A stretch of DNA of 64,000 bases, from contig CBDBVC010000043.1 in NCBI GenBank assembly GCA_965212525.1, positions 1 to 64,000 on the forward strand, written 5' to 3'. Source of the stretch: SZUA-38 sp965212525 (lineage in GTDB: Bacteria > Pseudomonadota > Gammaproteobacteria > Xanthomonadales > SZUA-38). The notes below the pieces were generated by a model. That model ran no database searches. It was not told the origin of the DNA and was given only the letters and a program-made list of their open reading frames with translations. Both the position numbers and the translations under genes were made by a program. Positions 37,529 through 47,462 of this stretch are shown piece after piece; within the stretch, counting starts at the first letter, position 1, and every line of letters starts with the position of its first letter.

Positions 37529-37557
37529 TTGTCACCTTTACCGAATCGGGTTAGTCT
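37529..37557 (+). promoter_or_regulatory. putative promoter of the arginine leader/operon
   Basis: TTGTCA (37529-37534), a 17-bp spacer and TAGTCT (37552-37557) match sigma-70 spacing. Transcription would begin near 37564, about 18 nt before the leader ORF. Confidence 0.45.
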
Positions 37558-37581
37558 CCGACCATAGAACAGGAACAATCC

Positions 37582-37707
37582 ATGAATTCATCGAACACCA
37601 CAATCAGATCAGCCAGAGCGTTTGCATTAGCTGCTAGCCGAGCTGAGTCTGTGTGGACTGTTCGACCACGCCGCCCCCGTATCGCATGCCGGGTCGGGAA
37701 ACTGTGA
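37582..37707 (+). CDS. arginine-rich leader peptide of the arg operon attenuator
   Basis: A 41-codon frame beginning 208 nt upstream of argF', with AGGAA about 6 nt before its ATG. It encodes 8 Arg residues, five of them within codons 28-37 (VRPRRPRIACR; codons CGA, CGC, CGC, CGT, CGG). The TGA stop (37705-37707) lies in the loop of an antiterminator hairpin. The antiterminator 5' arm (37688-37700) is inside the last codons of the frame. This is the arrangement of the trp, his and leu leaders, with Arg as the sensed amino acid. The peptide itself probably has no function. It is short, so the coding claim rests on this architecture. Confidence 0.75.
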   Translation: MNSSNTTIRSARAFALAASRAESVWTVRPRRPRIACRVGKL

Positions 37708-37740
37708 TTGTCTTGAAAATCTGAATTCCCGAAACCCGGC
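37688..37740 (+). promoter_or_regulatory. antiterminator hairpin of the arg leader
   Basis: 37688-37700 (GCCGGGTCGGGAA) pairs with 37726-37740: ACCCGGC closes 7 bp with GCCGGGT and TTCCCG closes 6 bp with CGGGAA, with a 2-nt bulge. The 3' arm is the 5' arm of the terminator, so the two structures are mutually exclusive. A weaker upstream pairing (CGACC 37663-37667 with GGTCG 37692-37696) could act as the pause hairpin. Confidence 0.72.
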
Positions 37741-37758
37741 CAGGAGCCGGGTTTTTTT
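37733..37758 (+). terminator. intrinsic terminator (attenuator) upstream of argF'
   Basis: AACCCGGC (37733-37740), loop cagga, GCCGGGTT (37746-37753) and a seven-T run ending at 37758: a perfect 8-bp stem with a U tract, 31 nt before the argF' start. It would stop transcription of the whole arginine operon unless the antiterminator forms. Confidence 0.88.
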
Positions 37759-37789
37759 ATACCGGGCTCCAGCCACCAAGGAGCCTGAG

Positions 37790-38815
37790 ATGCCCGCAAA
37801 CTTCATCACAACAGAGGACTGGTCCAGAGACGAGCTGCAGCAGTTGCTGGACATGGCCGTTGTTCTCAAGTCCAGTCCGTGGCAGCAGTCGATGGCGCAC
37901 AAGTCGATCGCACTGCTGTTTTTCAACCCATCGATGCGAACGCGTACCTCATTCGAGCTGGGTATGCATCAACTGGGAGGCGTTGCCGTTGTTCTGCAAC
38001 CTGGCAAGGATGCCTGGGGTATCGAGTTCGAGGACCTTGCAGTCATGGATGGTGCTGCCGAAGAGCATATCCAGGAAGTGGCAGGCGTGCTCTCGACCTG
38101 GGTGGACATGATCGGCATTCGAAGCTTCCCGCCCTTTGTCGACTGGCAGACCGAAAAACAGGACCCCGTGATCAATGCACTGGCCAGGCATGCCAGTGTT
38201 CCGGTCATCAATATGGAAACCATCGTCCACCCCTGTCAGGAACTGGCGCTGATGAAAACGATGCAGGACAGGCTGGGGGATGTCTCAGGCAGGGAGTTCC
38301 TGTTGACCTGGACATGGCATCCCAGACCACTGAATACGGCAGTCGCCAATTCTGCATTGCTGATCGCCAGCAAGTTCGGCATGAACGTGACCTTGCTATG
38401 CCCGGATGAACGCTATCTGCTGGATGACCACTACGTGCAGGTGGCCGGGGCCAGTTGTGCCGAGAACGGCACCACATTCACGGTGACGCATGACATCGAG
38501 CAGGCCTACAGCAACAAGGATTTCGTCTACGCAAAAAGCTGGGGCGCGTTGCCGTTCTATGGTGATGCAGCGACCGAGGCAGAGATTCGGGCACCCTATC
38601 GTCACTTCATCGTCGACGAGCAGAAGATGGCGATGACACGTGAGGCCTACTTCAGTCACTGCCTTCCGCTCAGGCGGAACATCAAGGCAACAGACGCGGT
38701 TATGAATTCAGACAAGTGCCTGGTCATCGACGAGGCAGAAAACAGATTACACGTCCAGAAGGCCGTCATGATGACGCTCTGCGGACAGACAGCAATTGAG
38801 GTGGATCCAAGATGA
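37790..38815 (+). CDS. argF': N-acetylornithine carbamoyltransferase (ArgF')
   Basis: Carbamoylates N-acetylornithine to N-acetylcitrulline, the Xanthomonas-type variant of arginine synthesis. The carbamoyl-phosphate motif is FFNPSMRTRTSFELG (the STRTRTSFE equivalent). METIVHPCQELA carries the HPxQ motif and HCLPLRRNIKATDAVMNS the HCLP motif. LPLRR and the ENRLHVQKA tail fit the acetylornithine enzyme rather than ordinary OTCase. It has 341 residues. AAGGAG lies 6 nt before the start. Its stop overlaps the argG start by 4 nt. An attenuator lies directly upstream. Confidence 0.92.
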   Translation: MPANFITTEDWSRDELQQLLDMAVVLKSSPWQQSMAHKSIALLFFNPSMRTRTSFELGMHQLGGVAVVLQPGKDAWGIEFEDLAVMDGAAEEHIQEVAGVLSTWVDMIGIRSFPPFVDWQTEKQDPVINALARHASVPVINMETIVHPCQELALMKTMQDRLGDVSGREFLLTWTWHPRPLNTAVANSALLIASKFGMNVTLLCPDERYLLDDHYVQVAGASCAENGTTFTVTHDIEQAYSNKDFVYAKSWGALPFYGDAATEAEIRAPYRHFIVDEQKMAMTREAYFSHCLPLRRNIKATDAVMNSDKCLVIDEAENRLHVQKAVMMTLCGQTAIEVDPR

Positions 38816-40032
38816 CAACCCCGACAGACAACACAATCGTACTTGCATTCTCTGGTGGCCTGGACACCAGCTATTGTCTGCATGCACTCAAGAACGAAGG
38901 CTATTCAGTGACCACGGTATTCGTGTCGAGCATGGGCCTGGATGACCCCGAAGTTGAGGTGATCCGAAACAGGGCGCTTGAGATAGGCGCAGATGATCAT
39001 CTGACCATTGATGCCGCGGGTGAAATCTGGACCTCATTTGTCATCCCGCTGGTGTGGTCCCATGCCCGGGTGCGCAATGAATATCCGATGCTGTGCTCGG
39101 ATCGCTATATCATTGTCAAGAAATGTCTGGAAGTGTGTGACAAATTGGGTACTCGACTCTTTGCACACGGCTGTACAGGCATGGGCAACGACCAGTTGAG
39201 GTTCGATCAAACCGTGAAATCTCTGGGCGATTATGAGATCAGGGCACCGATCAGAGAGCTTCAGTCCAGCGTCAATCAGGTCAGGGACTATGAAATCAGC
39301 CAGCTGGAGAAGGCCGGGTTCGAGGTCAGTCAGGAACACCAGACTTATTCCATCAACCAGAACATGCTTGGTGTGACCATGTCCGGACAGGAAATCGATG
39401 ATTTCAGGAATCCCGGCAAGGAAACGTGGTGCTGGTCGCGGCCCCGGAATGAGTGGCCTGCTGAGCCCATGTCGATCAGGATTCAGTTCGAGCACGGAGT
39501 CGCCGTGGCGATTGACGGTCACATGATGACCGGTCCCGATCTGCTGGCTCAGCTGAATCGAAGCATGGGTCAGTATGGTGTTGGTCGTCACATCTATACA
39601 GGTGATGTCAGCATTGGTCTGAAGGGCAGAATCGTCTTCGAATGCCCTGGTGTTGATGCACTACTGGTGGCTCATCAGGCACTCGAGGATGCCGTTAATT
39701 CCAGATTCCAGAACCAGTTCCGGCCACTGGTGGCGGATCGATGGGCAGAGCTGGTCTACCAGGGCTTTTATTATGATCCTCACAAGCAGGATCTGGAAGC
39801 TTACCTGCAGAGCTCGCAGCAATTCGTCAACGGCATGGTCACTCTGACCACCGATGGCGGCACGGTCTATGCCACCGATATTGAATCCGACTGGATCCTG
39901 CACAACCAGGATGCCACGTATGCACAGTCCTGTGACTGGACTTCCAGCGAGGCAGAGGGCTTCATCAAACTGATCGGACAGAGCTCGACCCTGGCCAGCA
40001 GGATCAGACGGCAGGGAGGAGCGGCACAATGA
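38812..40032 (+). CDS. argG: argininosuccinate synthase
   Basis: Condenses citrulline and aspartate with ATP to argininosuccinate, releasing AMP and PPi. The N-terminal ATP pyrophosphatase loop is AFSGGLDTSY. HGCTGMGNDQLRFD binds substrate, and YSINQNMLGVTMSG and EHGVAVAIDG follow in family order. It has 406 residues. In this operon the substrate citrulline comes from deacetylated N-acetylcitrulline. ATGA overlaps join it to argF' upstream and to the deacetylase gene downstream. Confidence 0.95.
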   Translation: MTTPTDNTIVLAFSGGLDTSYCLHALKNEGYSVTTVFVSSMGLDDPEVEVIRNRALEIGADDHLTIDAAGEIWTSFVIPLVWSHARVRNEYPMLCSDRYIIVKKCLEVCDKLGTRLFAHGCTGMGNDQLRFDQTVKSLGDYEIRAPIRELQSSVNQVRDYEISQLEKAGFEVSQEHQTYSINQNMLGVTMSGQEIDDFRNPGKETWCWSRPRNEWPAEPMSIRIQFEHGVAVAIDGHMMTGPDLLAQLNRSMGQYGVGRHIYTGDVSIGLKGRIVFECPGVDALLVAHQALEDAVNSRFQNQFRPLVADRWAELVYQGFYYDPHKQDLEAYLQSSQQFVNGMVTLTTDGGTVYATDIESDWILHNQDATYAQSCDWTSSEAEGFIKLIGQSSTLASRIRRQGGAAQ

Positions 40033-41168
40033 GCACTGATCAGAACCAAGAGAAATCACAGCAGAACGAAAACGAAGATCTCAACCGTGTTCTGACACAT
40101 CTGTCAATGCTGATCAGTGCTGACACCACTAATCCGCCGCGGGAAATTGCTGCGGGAGACCACGTGATACAGGCCATTGATGACTTGCTGGCTGCGCAGG
40201 GTTTTAAGGTTGGTGTCACTGATCACGGTGACGGTCACGTCAGCATACATGCCGTGAGAGGTCGTCCGGATGTGCTGTTCAATGTGCATCTGGATACGGT
40301 GCCGATTACAAGCGGCTGGAGTGTGCCACCACTGGAAATGACGGTGCGCGACGGTCGCGTCTACGGCCGAGGCGCCTGTGATATCAAGGGTGCGCTGGCC
40401 TGTCTGCTGACACTGGCTGAACAGTGCCGTGACGATATGGCGATACTGGTGACCTCGGACGAAGAGGGGGCACATGGTTGTTGCATTGATCAGTTCATTG
40501 CATCAGGGCAGGCCGGTGCCTATCGGCAGGTCGTCGTGGCTGAACCGACCCAATCGAAAGCAGTGCACTCACATCGCGGATACCTTTCGATGAAGGGCGT
40601 ATTCAGCGGCCAGAGCGGGCACTCATCCAGTGAACATGCCCTCTCGGCCAACGCCATACATCGAGCAAATCACTGGCTGTCGTGCGTGCTGGATCGGGCT
40701 CAAAGTGCAGTCACAGAAGATAACCCGGCCGGAGTCTGTCTCAATGTGGGCACAATCAGTGGAGGCGAGAAGAACAACATGATTGCCGAGGTGTGTGCAA
40801 TCGGTATCAGTGCCCGGGTACCGCCCGGTTCGAGTTCGCGCGAACTGGCCGATGAGCTGATCGAGTTGGCAGGTGAGGAGCATGCCGACTGGCATGTCTC
40901 GATGGCAGCGCCTGCATTACCGGCTTCAGGTGCTGGTGCCCAGGCTGCTTCTGAATATTCCAGGGATTTCTGTGAGATACATCAGTTGCCTCTGGGCACG
41001 GCGGTGGATTTCTGGACCGAAGCAGCGCTGTTTTCTGATGCGGGTATTGCGGCCATCGTACTCGGGCCGGGTGATATCGCACAGGCGCACACTGTTGATG
41101 AGTGGGTCAGTGAGTCGCAGCTGATCACCTGCCTGAGCCTCTACAGGGGGATAATCTGTCATGACTGA
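40029..41168 (+). CDS. argE: N-acetylcitrulline deacetylase (ArgE-like, M20 family)
   Basis: A zinc-dependent M20/ArgE-DapE hydrolase. VLFNVHLDTVPITSGW carries the first His-Asp ligands, GRGACDIKGALA the bridging Asp, TSDEEGAHG the catalytic Glu and ligand Glu, and VAEPTQSKAVHSHRG the next ligand. It has 379 residues. Because the operon makes N-acetylcitrulline, the natural substrate is most likely acetylcitrulline rather than acetylornithine, as shown for the Xanthomonas enzyme; specificity is inferred from context. The first 18 residues are Gln/Asn/Glu-rich and look dispensable. It overlaps argG by 4 nt and argB by 8 nt. Confidence 0.88.
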   Translation: MSTDQNQEKSQQNENEDLNRVLTHLSMLISADTTNPPREIAAGDHVIQAIDDLLAAQGFKVGVTDHGDGHVSIHAVRGRPDVLFNVHLDTVPITSGWSVPPLEMTVRDGRVYGRGACDIKGALACLLTLAEQCRDDMAILVTSDEEGAHGCCIDQFIASGQAGAYRQVVVAEPTQSKAVHSHRGYLSMKGVFSGQSGHSSSEHALSANAIHRANHWLSCVLDRAQSAVTEDNPAGVCLNVGTISGGEKNNMIAEVCAIGISARVPPGSSSRELADELIELAGEEHADWHVSMAAPALPASGAGAQAASEYSRDFCEIHQLPLGTAVDFWTEAALFSDAGIAAIVLGPGDIAQAHTVDEWVSESQLITCLSLYRGIICHD

Positions 41169-42480
41169 ACAATCACGCATGCTGGTGCGAAAGGCCCTGT
41201 CGCAGTTGTCCAGCAGTCAGGAGGCGCGACATTATCTCAAGGAATTTTCCGATATAGGCGCCAGCCGGTTTGCCGTGGTCAAGATTGGCGGGGGCATCCT
41301 GGAGAACCAGCTCGACGAAGTGGCTGCTGCACTGGCTTTCGTATTTCATCTCGGGCTGACGCCAATTATCCTGCACGGGGCTGGTCCGCAGATCGATCGT
41401 GCGCTGTCAGAGGCTGGCCTGTCGGGCGAGAGAGTCGATGAGCTTCGGGTGACCACGGCCGAAATGATGGCAGTTATCCGGCCCGTCATATACGCCCTGA
41501 ACCAGAAACTGGTCGAGGCGCTGTCCGGTCATGGTGTTCGGGCACAGGGGATACAGCACGGTGTGTTCAACTGCAACCTGCTGGATGAACAGCGCTATGG
41601 GCTGGTCGGCGATATCCAGTCGGTCCATGTGGACGGTGTCCGATCTGTCATTCGCACCGGCTGCCTGCCTGTGCTGACCTGTCTTGGTGAATCGGCCAGT
41701 GGCCAGGTGCTCAATATCAATGCCGACATTGCTGCGCGGGAACTGGTCTGGCTGGTCAGACCTCACAAGGTCATCTTCCTGACACCAACCGGCGGATTGC
41801 TCGATCAGCATCAGCAGATTATTCCGTCAATCTCGATCAGGGATCAGATGCAGACTCTGCTGCAGCAGGATTGGGTGCACTCGGGCATGAAGCTGAAACT
41901 GCAGCAGATCGCTCGAATGCTGGAACCACTGGATGCCTCGTCATCGGTCTCGATCACCTCGGTCGATCAACTGGCTCGCGAACTGTTTACGCACAAGGGC
42001 GCAGGCACGCTGATTGCCAAGGGTGAGCTTATCGAGTCATATGATTCGATTGACAACACGTTGCAGTCACAGCTGAAACAGATTCTGGAATCCAGTTTCG
42101 GGCGCGGTCTGAGGCCAGACTATTTCGCCAGTCTCCGTCTGGAAAAGCTGTACATGAGTGAGAGCAGGCGGGCGGTTGCAGTCATCACTCGTGGTTTCAA
42201 TGGCTTGCCTTATCTGAACAAGTTTGCCGTCACTCCAGAAGGTCAGGGAGAAGGGCTTGGTGCAACACTATGGCGTGTTATTCGTGAGGACTGCAGCACC
42301 CTGTACTGGCGTTCACGCAGCAACAACCCGATCAACAGCTGGTATTACAAGCGTGCCAATGTGACCTGTCGCAAGAATGGCTGGATTGCATTTTTCTGTG
42401 GCTCCGATCTTGATCAGGCCGTGTCCTGTCTGGGCGATGCATTCGAGCAGTCAGACAGCTGGCTGGAGAAAGCCTCATGA
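41161..42480 (+). CDS. argB: bifunctional N-acetylglutamate synthase/kinase (ArgB-ArgA fusion)
   Basis: A 439-residue two-domain enzyme. Residues about 30-285 are an amino-acid kinase domain (VVKIGGGILENQ, ILHGAGPQIDRAL, LNINADIAARELVW, FLTPTGG). Residues about 290-439 are a GNAT-like acetyltransferase domain (GAGTLIAKGE, FNGLPYLNKFAVTPEGQGEGLGATLW, WRSRSNNPINSWYYKRA). The second domain is the short acetyltransferase of the Xanthomonas/vertebrate NAGS type. One polypeptide therefore performs the first two steps from glutamate, which fits the absence of a separate argA or argJ in the window. It overlaps its neighbours by 8 nt (upstream) and 4 nt (downstream). Confidence 0.93.
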   Translation: MTEQSRMLVRKALSQLSSSQEARHYLKEFSDIGASRFAVVKIGGGILENQLDEVAAALAFVFHLGLTPIILHGAGPQIDRALSEAGLSGERVDELRVTTAEMMAVIRPVIYALNQKLVEALSGHGVRAQGIQHGVFNCNLLDEQRYGLVGDIQSVHVDGVRSVIRTGCLPVLTCLGESASGQVLNINADIAARELVWLVRPHKVIFLTPTGGLLDQHQQIIPSISIRDQMQTLLQQDWVHSGMKLKLQQIARMLEPLDASSSVSITSVDQLARELFTHKGAGTLIAKGELIESYDSIDNTLQSQLKQILESSFGRGLRPDYFASLRLEKLYMSESRRAVAVITRGFNGLPYLNKFAVTPEGQGEGLGATLWRVIREDCSTLYWRSRSNNPINSWYYKRANVTCRKNGWIAFFCGSDLDQAVSCLGDAFEQSDSWLEKAS

Positions 42481-43475
42481 CAGTAGCTGGAGAATCACTC
42501 AGGGCGGCCGTGATCGGTGCCCGGGGATATGTGGGGCGAGAGCTGATCGGGCTGATTGCATCACACCCGGACGTTGAGCTTGCGGTTGCCAGCTCGCGGG
42601 AATTCGAGGGGCAACGGCTCTCCGATCATGTTTCGCAGTTGGCAGGTACGGATCTGTGTTATCAGAATCTGGCTCTGGAGTCTCTCGATGGACTGGAAGT
42701 CGATGTACTGTTTCTTGCATTGCCTGACGGCGTTGCATCTCGCCATGACACGGTATGGCAGCGCTGTGCAGAAACGATGGTGGTCATCGACATGAGCGCA
42801 GATTTCAGGTTTGCAGAACACTGGTGTTACGGCCAGCCGGAGCGGTGCCATGATGAGATTGCATCGGCAAGACTGATCGCCAATCCCGGCTGTTACGCGA
42901 CGGGCATGCAGCTGGCGATCTGGCCACTGCTCGAACAAATGGCCGCAGTACCCGTGGTGTTCGGTGTGTCCGGATACAGCGGTGCTGGCATCAATCCCTC
43001 GGACAAGAACGATCCTGGCAGACTCGCCGACAACCTGCTGGCCTACAAGCCTTCAGGTCACACGCACGAACGCGAGGTGACTAGAACATTGGGGCATGAT
43101 GTTCGATTCATGCCCCATGTGGCCAGTCATTTCAGAGGCATTCACCTCTCGGTTGCATTGCAGCTGCAACAGTCAGTCGATGTGGATGACTTGCTGATGC
43201 GGTTCGCGCAGACGTATGAACATTTCCCCCTTATCAGGGTATCTCGCGACATTCCGGAAATACAGGAGGTTGCCGGGCTGCACGAGGTGCATATCGGTGG
43301 ATTCGACGTTGCCACACATGACCCCTCACGCGTTGTGGTCTATTGCTGTCTGGATAATCTGCTGAAAGGGGCCGCAACCCAGGCCATACAGAATATGAAT
43401 CTGGCATTGGCACTGAATAACCATCACGAATCTGGCTTCGGCGCAGATCATTCACTGAGAGGACTATTGACATGA
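42477..43475 (+). CDS. argC: N-acetyl-gamma-glutamyl-phosphate reductase
   Basis: NADPH-dependent reductase making N-acetylglutamate semialdehyde. The N-terminal nucleotide fold is AAVIGARGYVGRELIGL, and the catalytic Cys is in LIANPGCYATGMQLAI. GVSGYSGAG and the late FMPHVASHFRGIHLSV with the catalytic His follow. It has 332 residues. It is joined by ATGA overlaps to argB upstream and argH downstream. The transaminase ArgD that follows in the pathway is not encoded in the window. Confidence 0.94.
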   Translation: MTVAGESLRAAVIGARGYVGRELIGLIASHPDVELAVASSREFEGQRLSDHVSQLAGTDLCYQNLALESLDGLEVDVLFLALPDGVASRHDTVWQRCAETMVVIDMSADFRFAEHWCYGQPERCHDEIASARLIANPGCYATGMQLAIWPLLEQMAAVPVVFGVSGYSGAGINPSDKNDPGRLADNLLAYKPSGHTHEREVTRTLGHDVRFMPHVASHFRGIHLSVALQLQQSVDVDDLLMRFAQTYEHFPLIRVSRDIPEIQEVAGLHEVHIGGFDVATHDPSRVVVYCCLDNLLKGAATQAIQNMNLALALNNHHESGFGADHSLRGLLT

Positions 43476-44815
43476 ACAGGCAATCGGATACATCAACTCA
43501 GGCCCGGGCTTTGTGGCAGGCAGGTGACTCAGCCGGCCCTTCGGAGGCAGTCAACCGGTTTTTGGCCGGGGACGATATCAGGCTGGATCAGCAATTGCTG
43601 CCTTTTGACATTGAAGGAACGCGCGCACATGTCAGGGGGCTGGCACGTATTGGCATTCTAGACGATGCTGAGCTAGTGCAGTTGACACGGGGGCTGGATA
43701 CACTGAAAGCCTACGTCGAAGCGGGCTCATTTGTGCTCGACCATCGATTCGAGGATGGTCATTCGGCGATCGAATGGTATCTGGCAGAGCAGTGTGGTGA
43801 GGTCGGTCTTAAGGTGCACACTGGGCGCAGTCGCAATGATCAGGTGCTGACGGCAACACGGCTTTACATCATCAGCAGGCTGGACTCCGCCAGTGATCTG
43901 GTTCACGGTCTTGCCGGTCAGCTGCTTGAACGTGCTGAATCGTCCATGCAGGTGCCCATGCCGGGGTACACACATCTGCAGCGAGCCATGCCCATAACAC
44001 TGGGCATGTGGTACGCCGGTTTTGCAGAATCCATGATTGACAACCTCACCTCACTGTCGCAGGCGATGATGTTGCTCAACGCCTCACCGCTGGGTACAGC
44101 GGCAGGGTTTGGCGTGCCGCTGGATCTCGATCGTGAGGGGGTTGCAGATGAGCTTGGCTTTGACCGTGTCCAGATCAATCCCATGTACGCACAAAACAGC
44201 CGCGGAAAACTGGAGCTCGTGGCGCTAAACGCCTTGCACCAGTGTATGCTCGATGTGCGTCGCATTTCCTGGGATCTGAGTCTGTTCAGCACATCGGAAT
44301 TCGGTTTCGTGCGATTTGACAGTGGTTACTCAACAGGCTCATCCATCATGCCGAACAAGGTGAATCCGGACGTGGTTGAGCTGATGCGCGCCAGTTGCAG
44401 CCAGGTCGAGGCCTGTATCCACCAGTTGCAATCCCTGCAGGCCCTGCCATCGGGTTACCAGCGCGACCTGCAGATGACCAAGGGTGCGATGATGCGTGGC
44501 ATCGAAACTTCATTGCAAGTGCTGTCCCTGCTGCCAGGGTTGATCGAATCTGCACATTTCGATTCCGCGGCGATGGCTGGGGCGATCAGTGATGACATGA
44601 TGGCGACAGATCGTGCACTTGAAGCCGTGAAATCAGGGCTGTCCTTCAGGGAAGCCTATCGACAGCAAAAGCCCGCTAGCGATGGTGGTGTGTCAGCGGG
44701 TTGCATCAGTCTTGAGGAATCGATCAGCCGTCGCATTTCGCTGGGCGGTTGTGCCAATCCCGGCCTCGATGTGCTTCGAGCCAGGCTGGATCGTAGTAAT
44801 TTGACAGAAAGATGA
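43472..44815 (+). CDS. argH: argininosuccinate lyase
   Basis: Last step of arginine synthesis: argininosuccinate to arginine and fumarate. The fumarase/aspartase signature GSSIMPNKVNPD is intact, with HTGRSRNDQVLTATRLY and MPGYTHLQRAMPITLG. It has 447 residues, slightly shorter than the usual 455-465 because the C-terminal segment is compact. It is the last gene of the operon. There is no terminator after its stop: the consensus -35 box of the rRNA promoter begins 9 nt downstream. Confidence 0.94.
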   Translation: MNRQSDTSTQARALWQAGDSAGPSEAVNRFLAGDDIRLDQQLLPFDIEGTRAHVRGLARIGILDDAELVQLTRGLDTLKAYVEAGSFVLDHRFEDGHSAIEWYLAEQCGEVGLKVHTGRSRNDQVLTATRLYIISRLDSASDLVHGLAGQLLERAESSMQVPMPGYTHLQRAMPITLGMWYAGFAESMIDNLTSLSQAMMLLNASPLGTAAGFGVPLDLDREGVADELGFDRVQINPMYAQNSRGKLELVALNALHQCMLDVRRISWDLSLFSTSEFGFVRFDSGYSTGSSIMPNKVNPDVVELMRASCSQVEACIHQLQSLQALPSGYQRDLQMTKGAMMRGIETSLQVLSLLPGLIESAHFDSAAMAGAISDDMMATDRALEAVKSGLSFREAYRQQKPASDGGVSAGCISLEESISRRISLGGCANPGLDVLRARLDRSNLTER

Positions 44816-44824
44816 AGATAGCTG

Positions 44825-44852
44825 TTGACAGCCTGTCAAAGGGGCTTATAAT
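44825..44852 (+). promoter_or_regulatory. rRNA operon promoter
   Basis: Perfect TTGACA (44825-44830), 16-bp spacer and perfect TATAAT (44847-44852), followed by a GC-rich discriminator (gcgcgcctcgcc) as in stringently controlled rRNA promoters. The -35 box is the left half of a 7-1-7 palindrome, TTGACAGCCTGTCAA (44825-44839). Confidence 0.9.
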
Positions 44853-45223
44853 GCGCGCCTCGCCTGTGAGAAGCAGGCTTCGGGTTCGGGATAATCCGCA
44901 GAAAACGCCAGCTGGCCACAGTGAAAGCTGAAAAAGGTCAGGGAGTTGTATTGACTCCAAAAACTGTGCGTAGGATAATAGCCGGCCCGGTCAGCGAAAC
45001 GCTGGCCGTTCTGTTCTTCTGGAACAGGGCAAACGATATTTAACAAGATACAGGTAATTTGTGTGGGCGCTTGCATGATTTGGTGATTGTGCCAATGAAA
45101 TGAGCAAGTGCCTTGAGATTCTTTACTAGTAAGATAGCGAGGAACTCAGGCTCTTGGTCTAAAAGAAAACCGGAGCATCACTCAGCATTTTCGGATGTTG
45201 GGCGGGATGTTCAAAAAACTTTT
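44853..45223 (+). other. rrn leader region
   Basis: Untranslated leader before 16S. It holds a boxA-like antitermination element and sequences that would pair with the 16S 3' flank for RNase III processing. No coding frame is supported. Confidence 0.6.
45034..45045 (+). promoter_or_regulatory. boxA-like antitermination element, rrn leader
   Basis: CGATATTTAACA matches most of the boxA consensus TGCTCTTTAACA, including the TTTAACA core. It lies in the leader where NusB/NusE load. Confidence 0.55.
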
Positions 45224-46779
<1,556 letters not shown>

Positions 46780-46916
46780 AAGACAGCGCACATTGAGTTG
46801 TGCGAGCGTCCATACAAGTTACCTGTGTAGAGATTGGATAGAGCCAGCGGTGGCCACACCAGCCGGGCTCAATGACGTCTGTTTTTGCGAAGCCCGCACT
46901 GGGTTTACGCAGTATA

Positions 46917-47012
46917 TTTTTCGTTAATCAAGGCGTGCGCCAGAGCAAACGAGGGAGCGTACATCGAGTACGTGACCGAGAGCGCGACAAGCACAACGCC
47001 GAGTTGCGAAAT
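46917..47012. repeat. imperfect palindromic element in the 16S-tRNA spacer
   Basis: Arms TTTTCGTTAATCAAGGCGT and ACAACGCCGAGTTGCGAAA flank a central GTAC-atcga-GTAC core within GGGAGCGTACATCGAGTACG. It looks like a dispersed palindromic repeat of the type found in gammaproteobacterial intergenic regions, not a tRNA. It ends 17 nt before tRNA-Ile. Confidence 0.5.
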
Positions 47013-47029
47013 CTGAACAAGCAAGCGAT

Positions 47030-47106
<77 letters not shown>

Positions 47107-47186
47107 CTTTTTTGTTATGCGGCGTTGCCTGAAAACTCATTTGCTAGAGCAAACTTCGCTTTCAGGCGCCTTGCCTAACAAAAAAG
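47107..47186. repeat. long imperfect hairpin where tRNA-Ala is usually found
   Basis: CTTTTTTGTTATGCGGCG and CGCCTTGCCTAACAAAAAAG are near-complementary ends, with an inner GCCTGAAA / TTTCAGGC stem. It begins directly after the tRNA-Ile CCA. It shares the gttaxxcaaggcg arm motif with the element upstream of the tRNA. It could be a mobile palindrome or an RNA-processing signal. Confidence 0.55.
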
Positions 47187-47462
47187 TCTGAGTCTTATCC
47201 GAAAATAAAACAGAGTGCTTGGTCATAAAGTACTCTGTTGTGTTTTCGGACACAGGTGTTCCGAGAGGGAACACATATCCAATGATCTTTAACAACACGA
47301 AATTATTTTGAGTCAAGAGCGTCTTGGATGTCTTCTTGTAGTTTGAGGAGTCATCTTAAGAACGTGTCAGCGGTCTGTTGGGAAACCGACAGATGAAGAG
47401 ACAAGCTGTAAAGGTGTTAGTGATTTGTGAATTAACTTGAAGACGTTGTTTTTGGGTTATAT
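47187..47462 (+). other. rest of the 16S-23S spacer
   Basis: 276 nt without a gene. It holds a hairpin (aacagagtgcttggtcataaagtactctgtt near 47208-47240) and a boxA element. No tRNA-Ala is seen on either strand. Confidence 0.6.
47283..47294 (+). promoter_or_regulatory. boxA element before 23S rRNA
   Basis: TGATCTTTAACA differs from the boxA consensus at one position, in the usual place upstream of the 23S gene. Confidence 0.7.

Noticed and set aside
37480..37530. ArgR operator upstream of the arg operon
   Set aside because: The AT-rich stretch gatgaattgacgaatcaatc has weak symmetry only and no second box; the attenuator explains control better.
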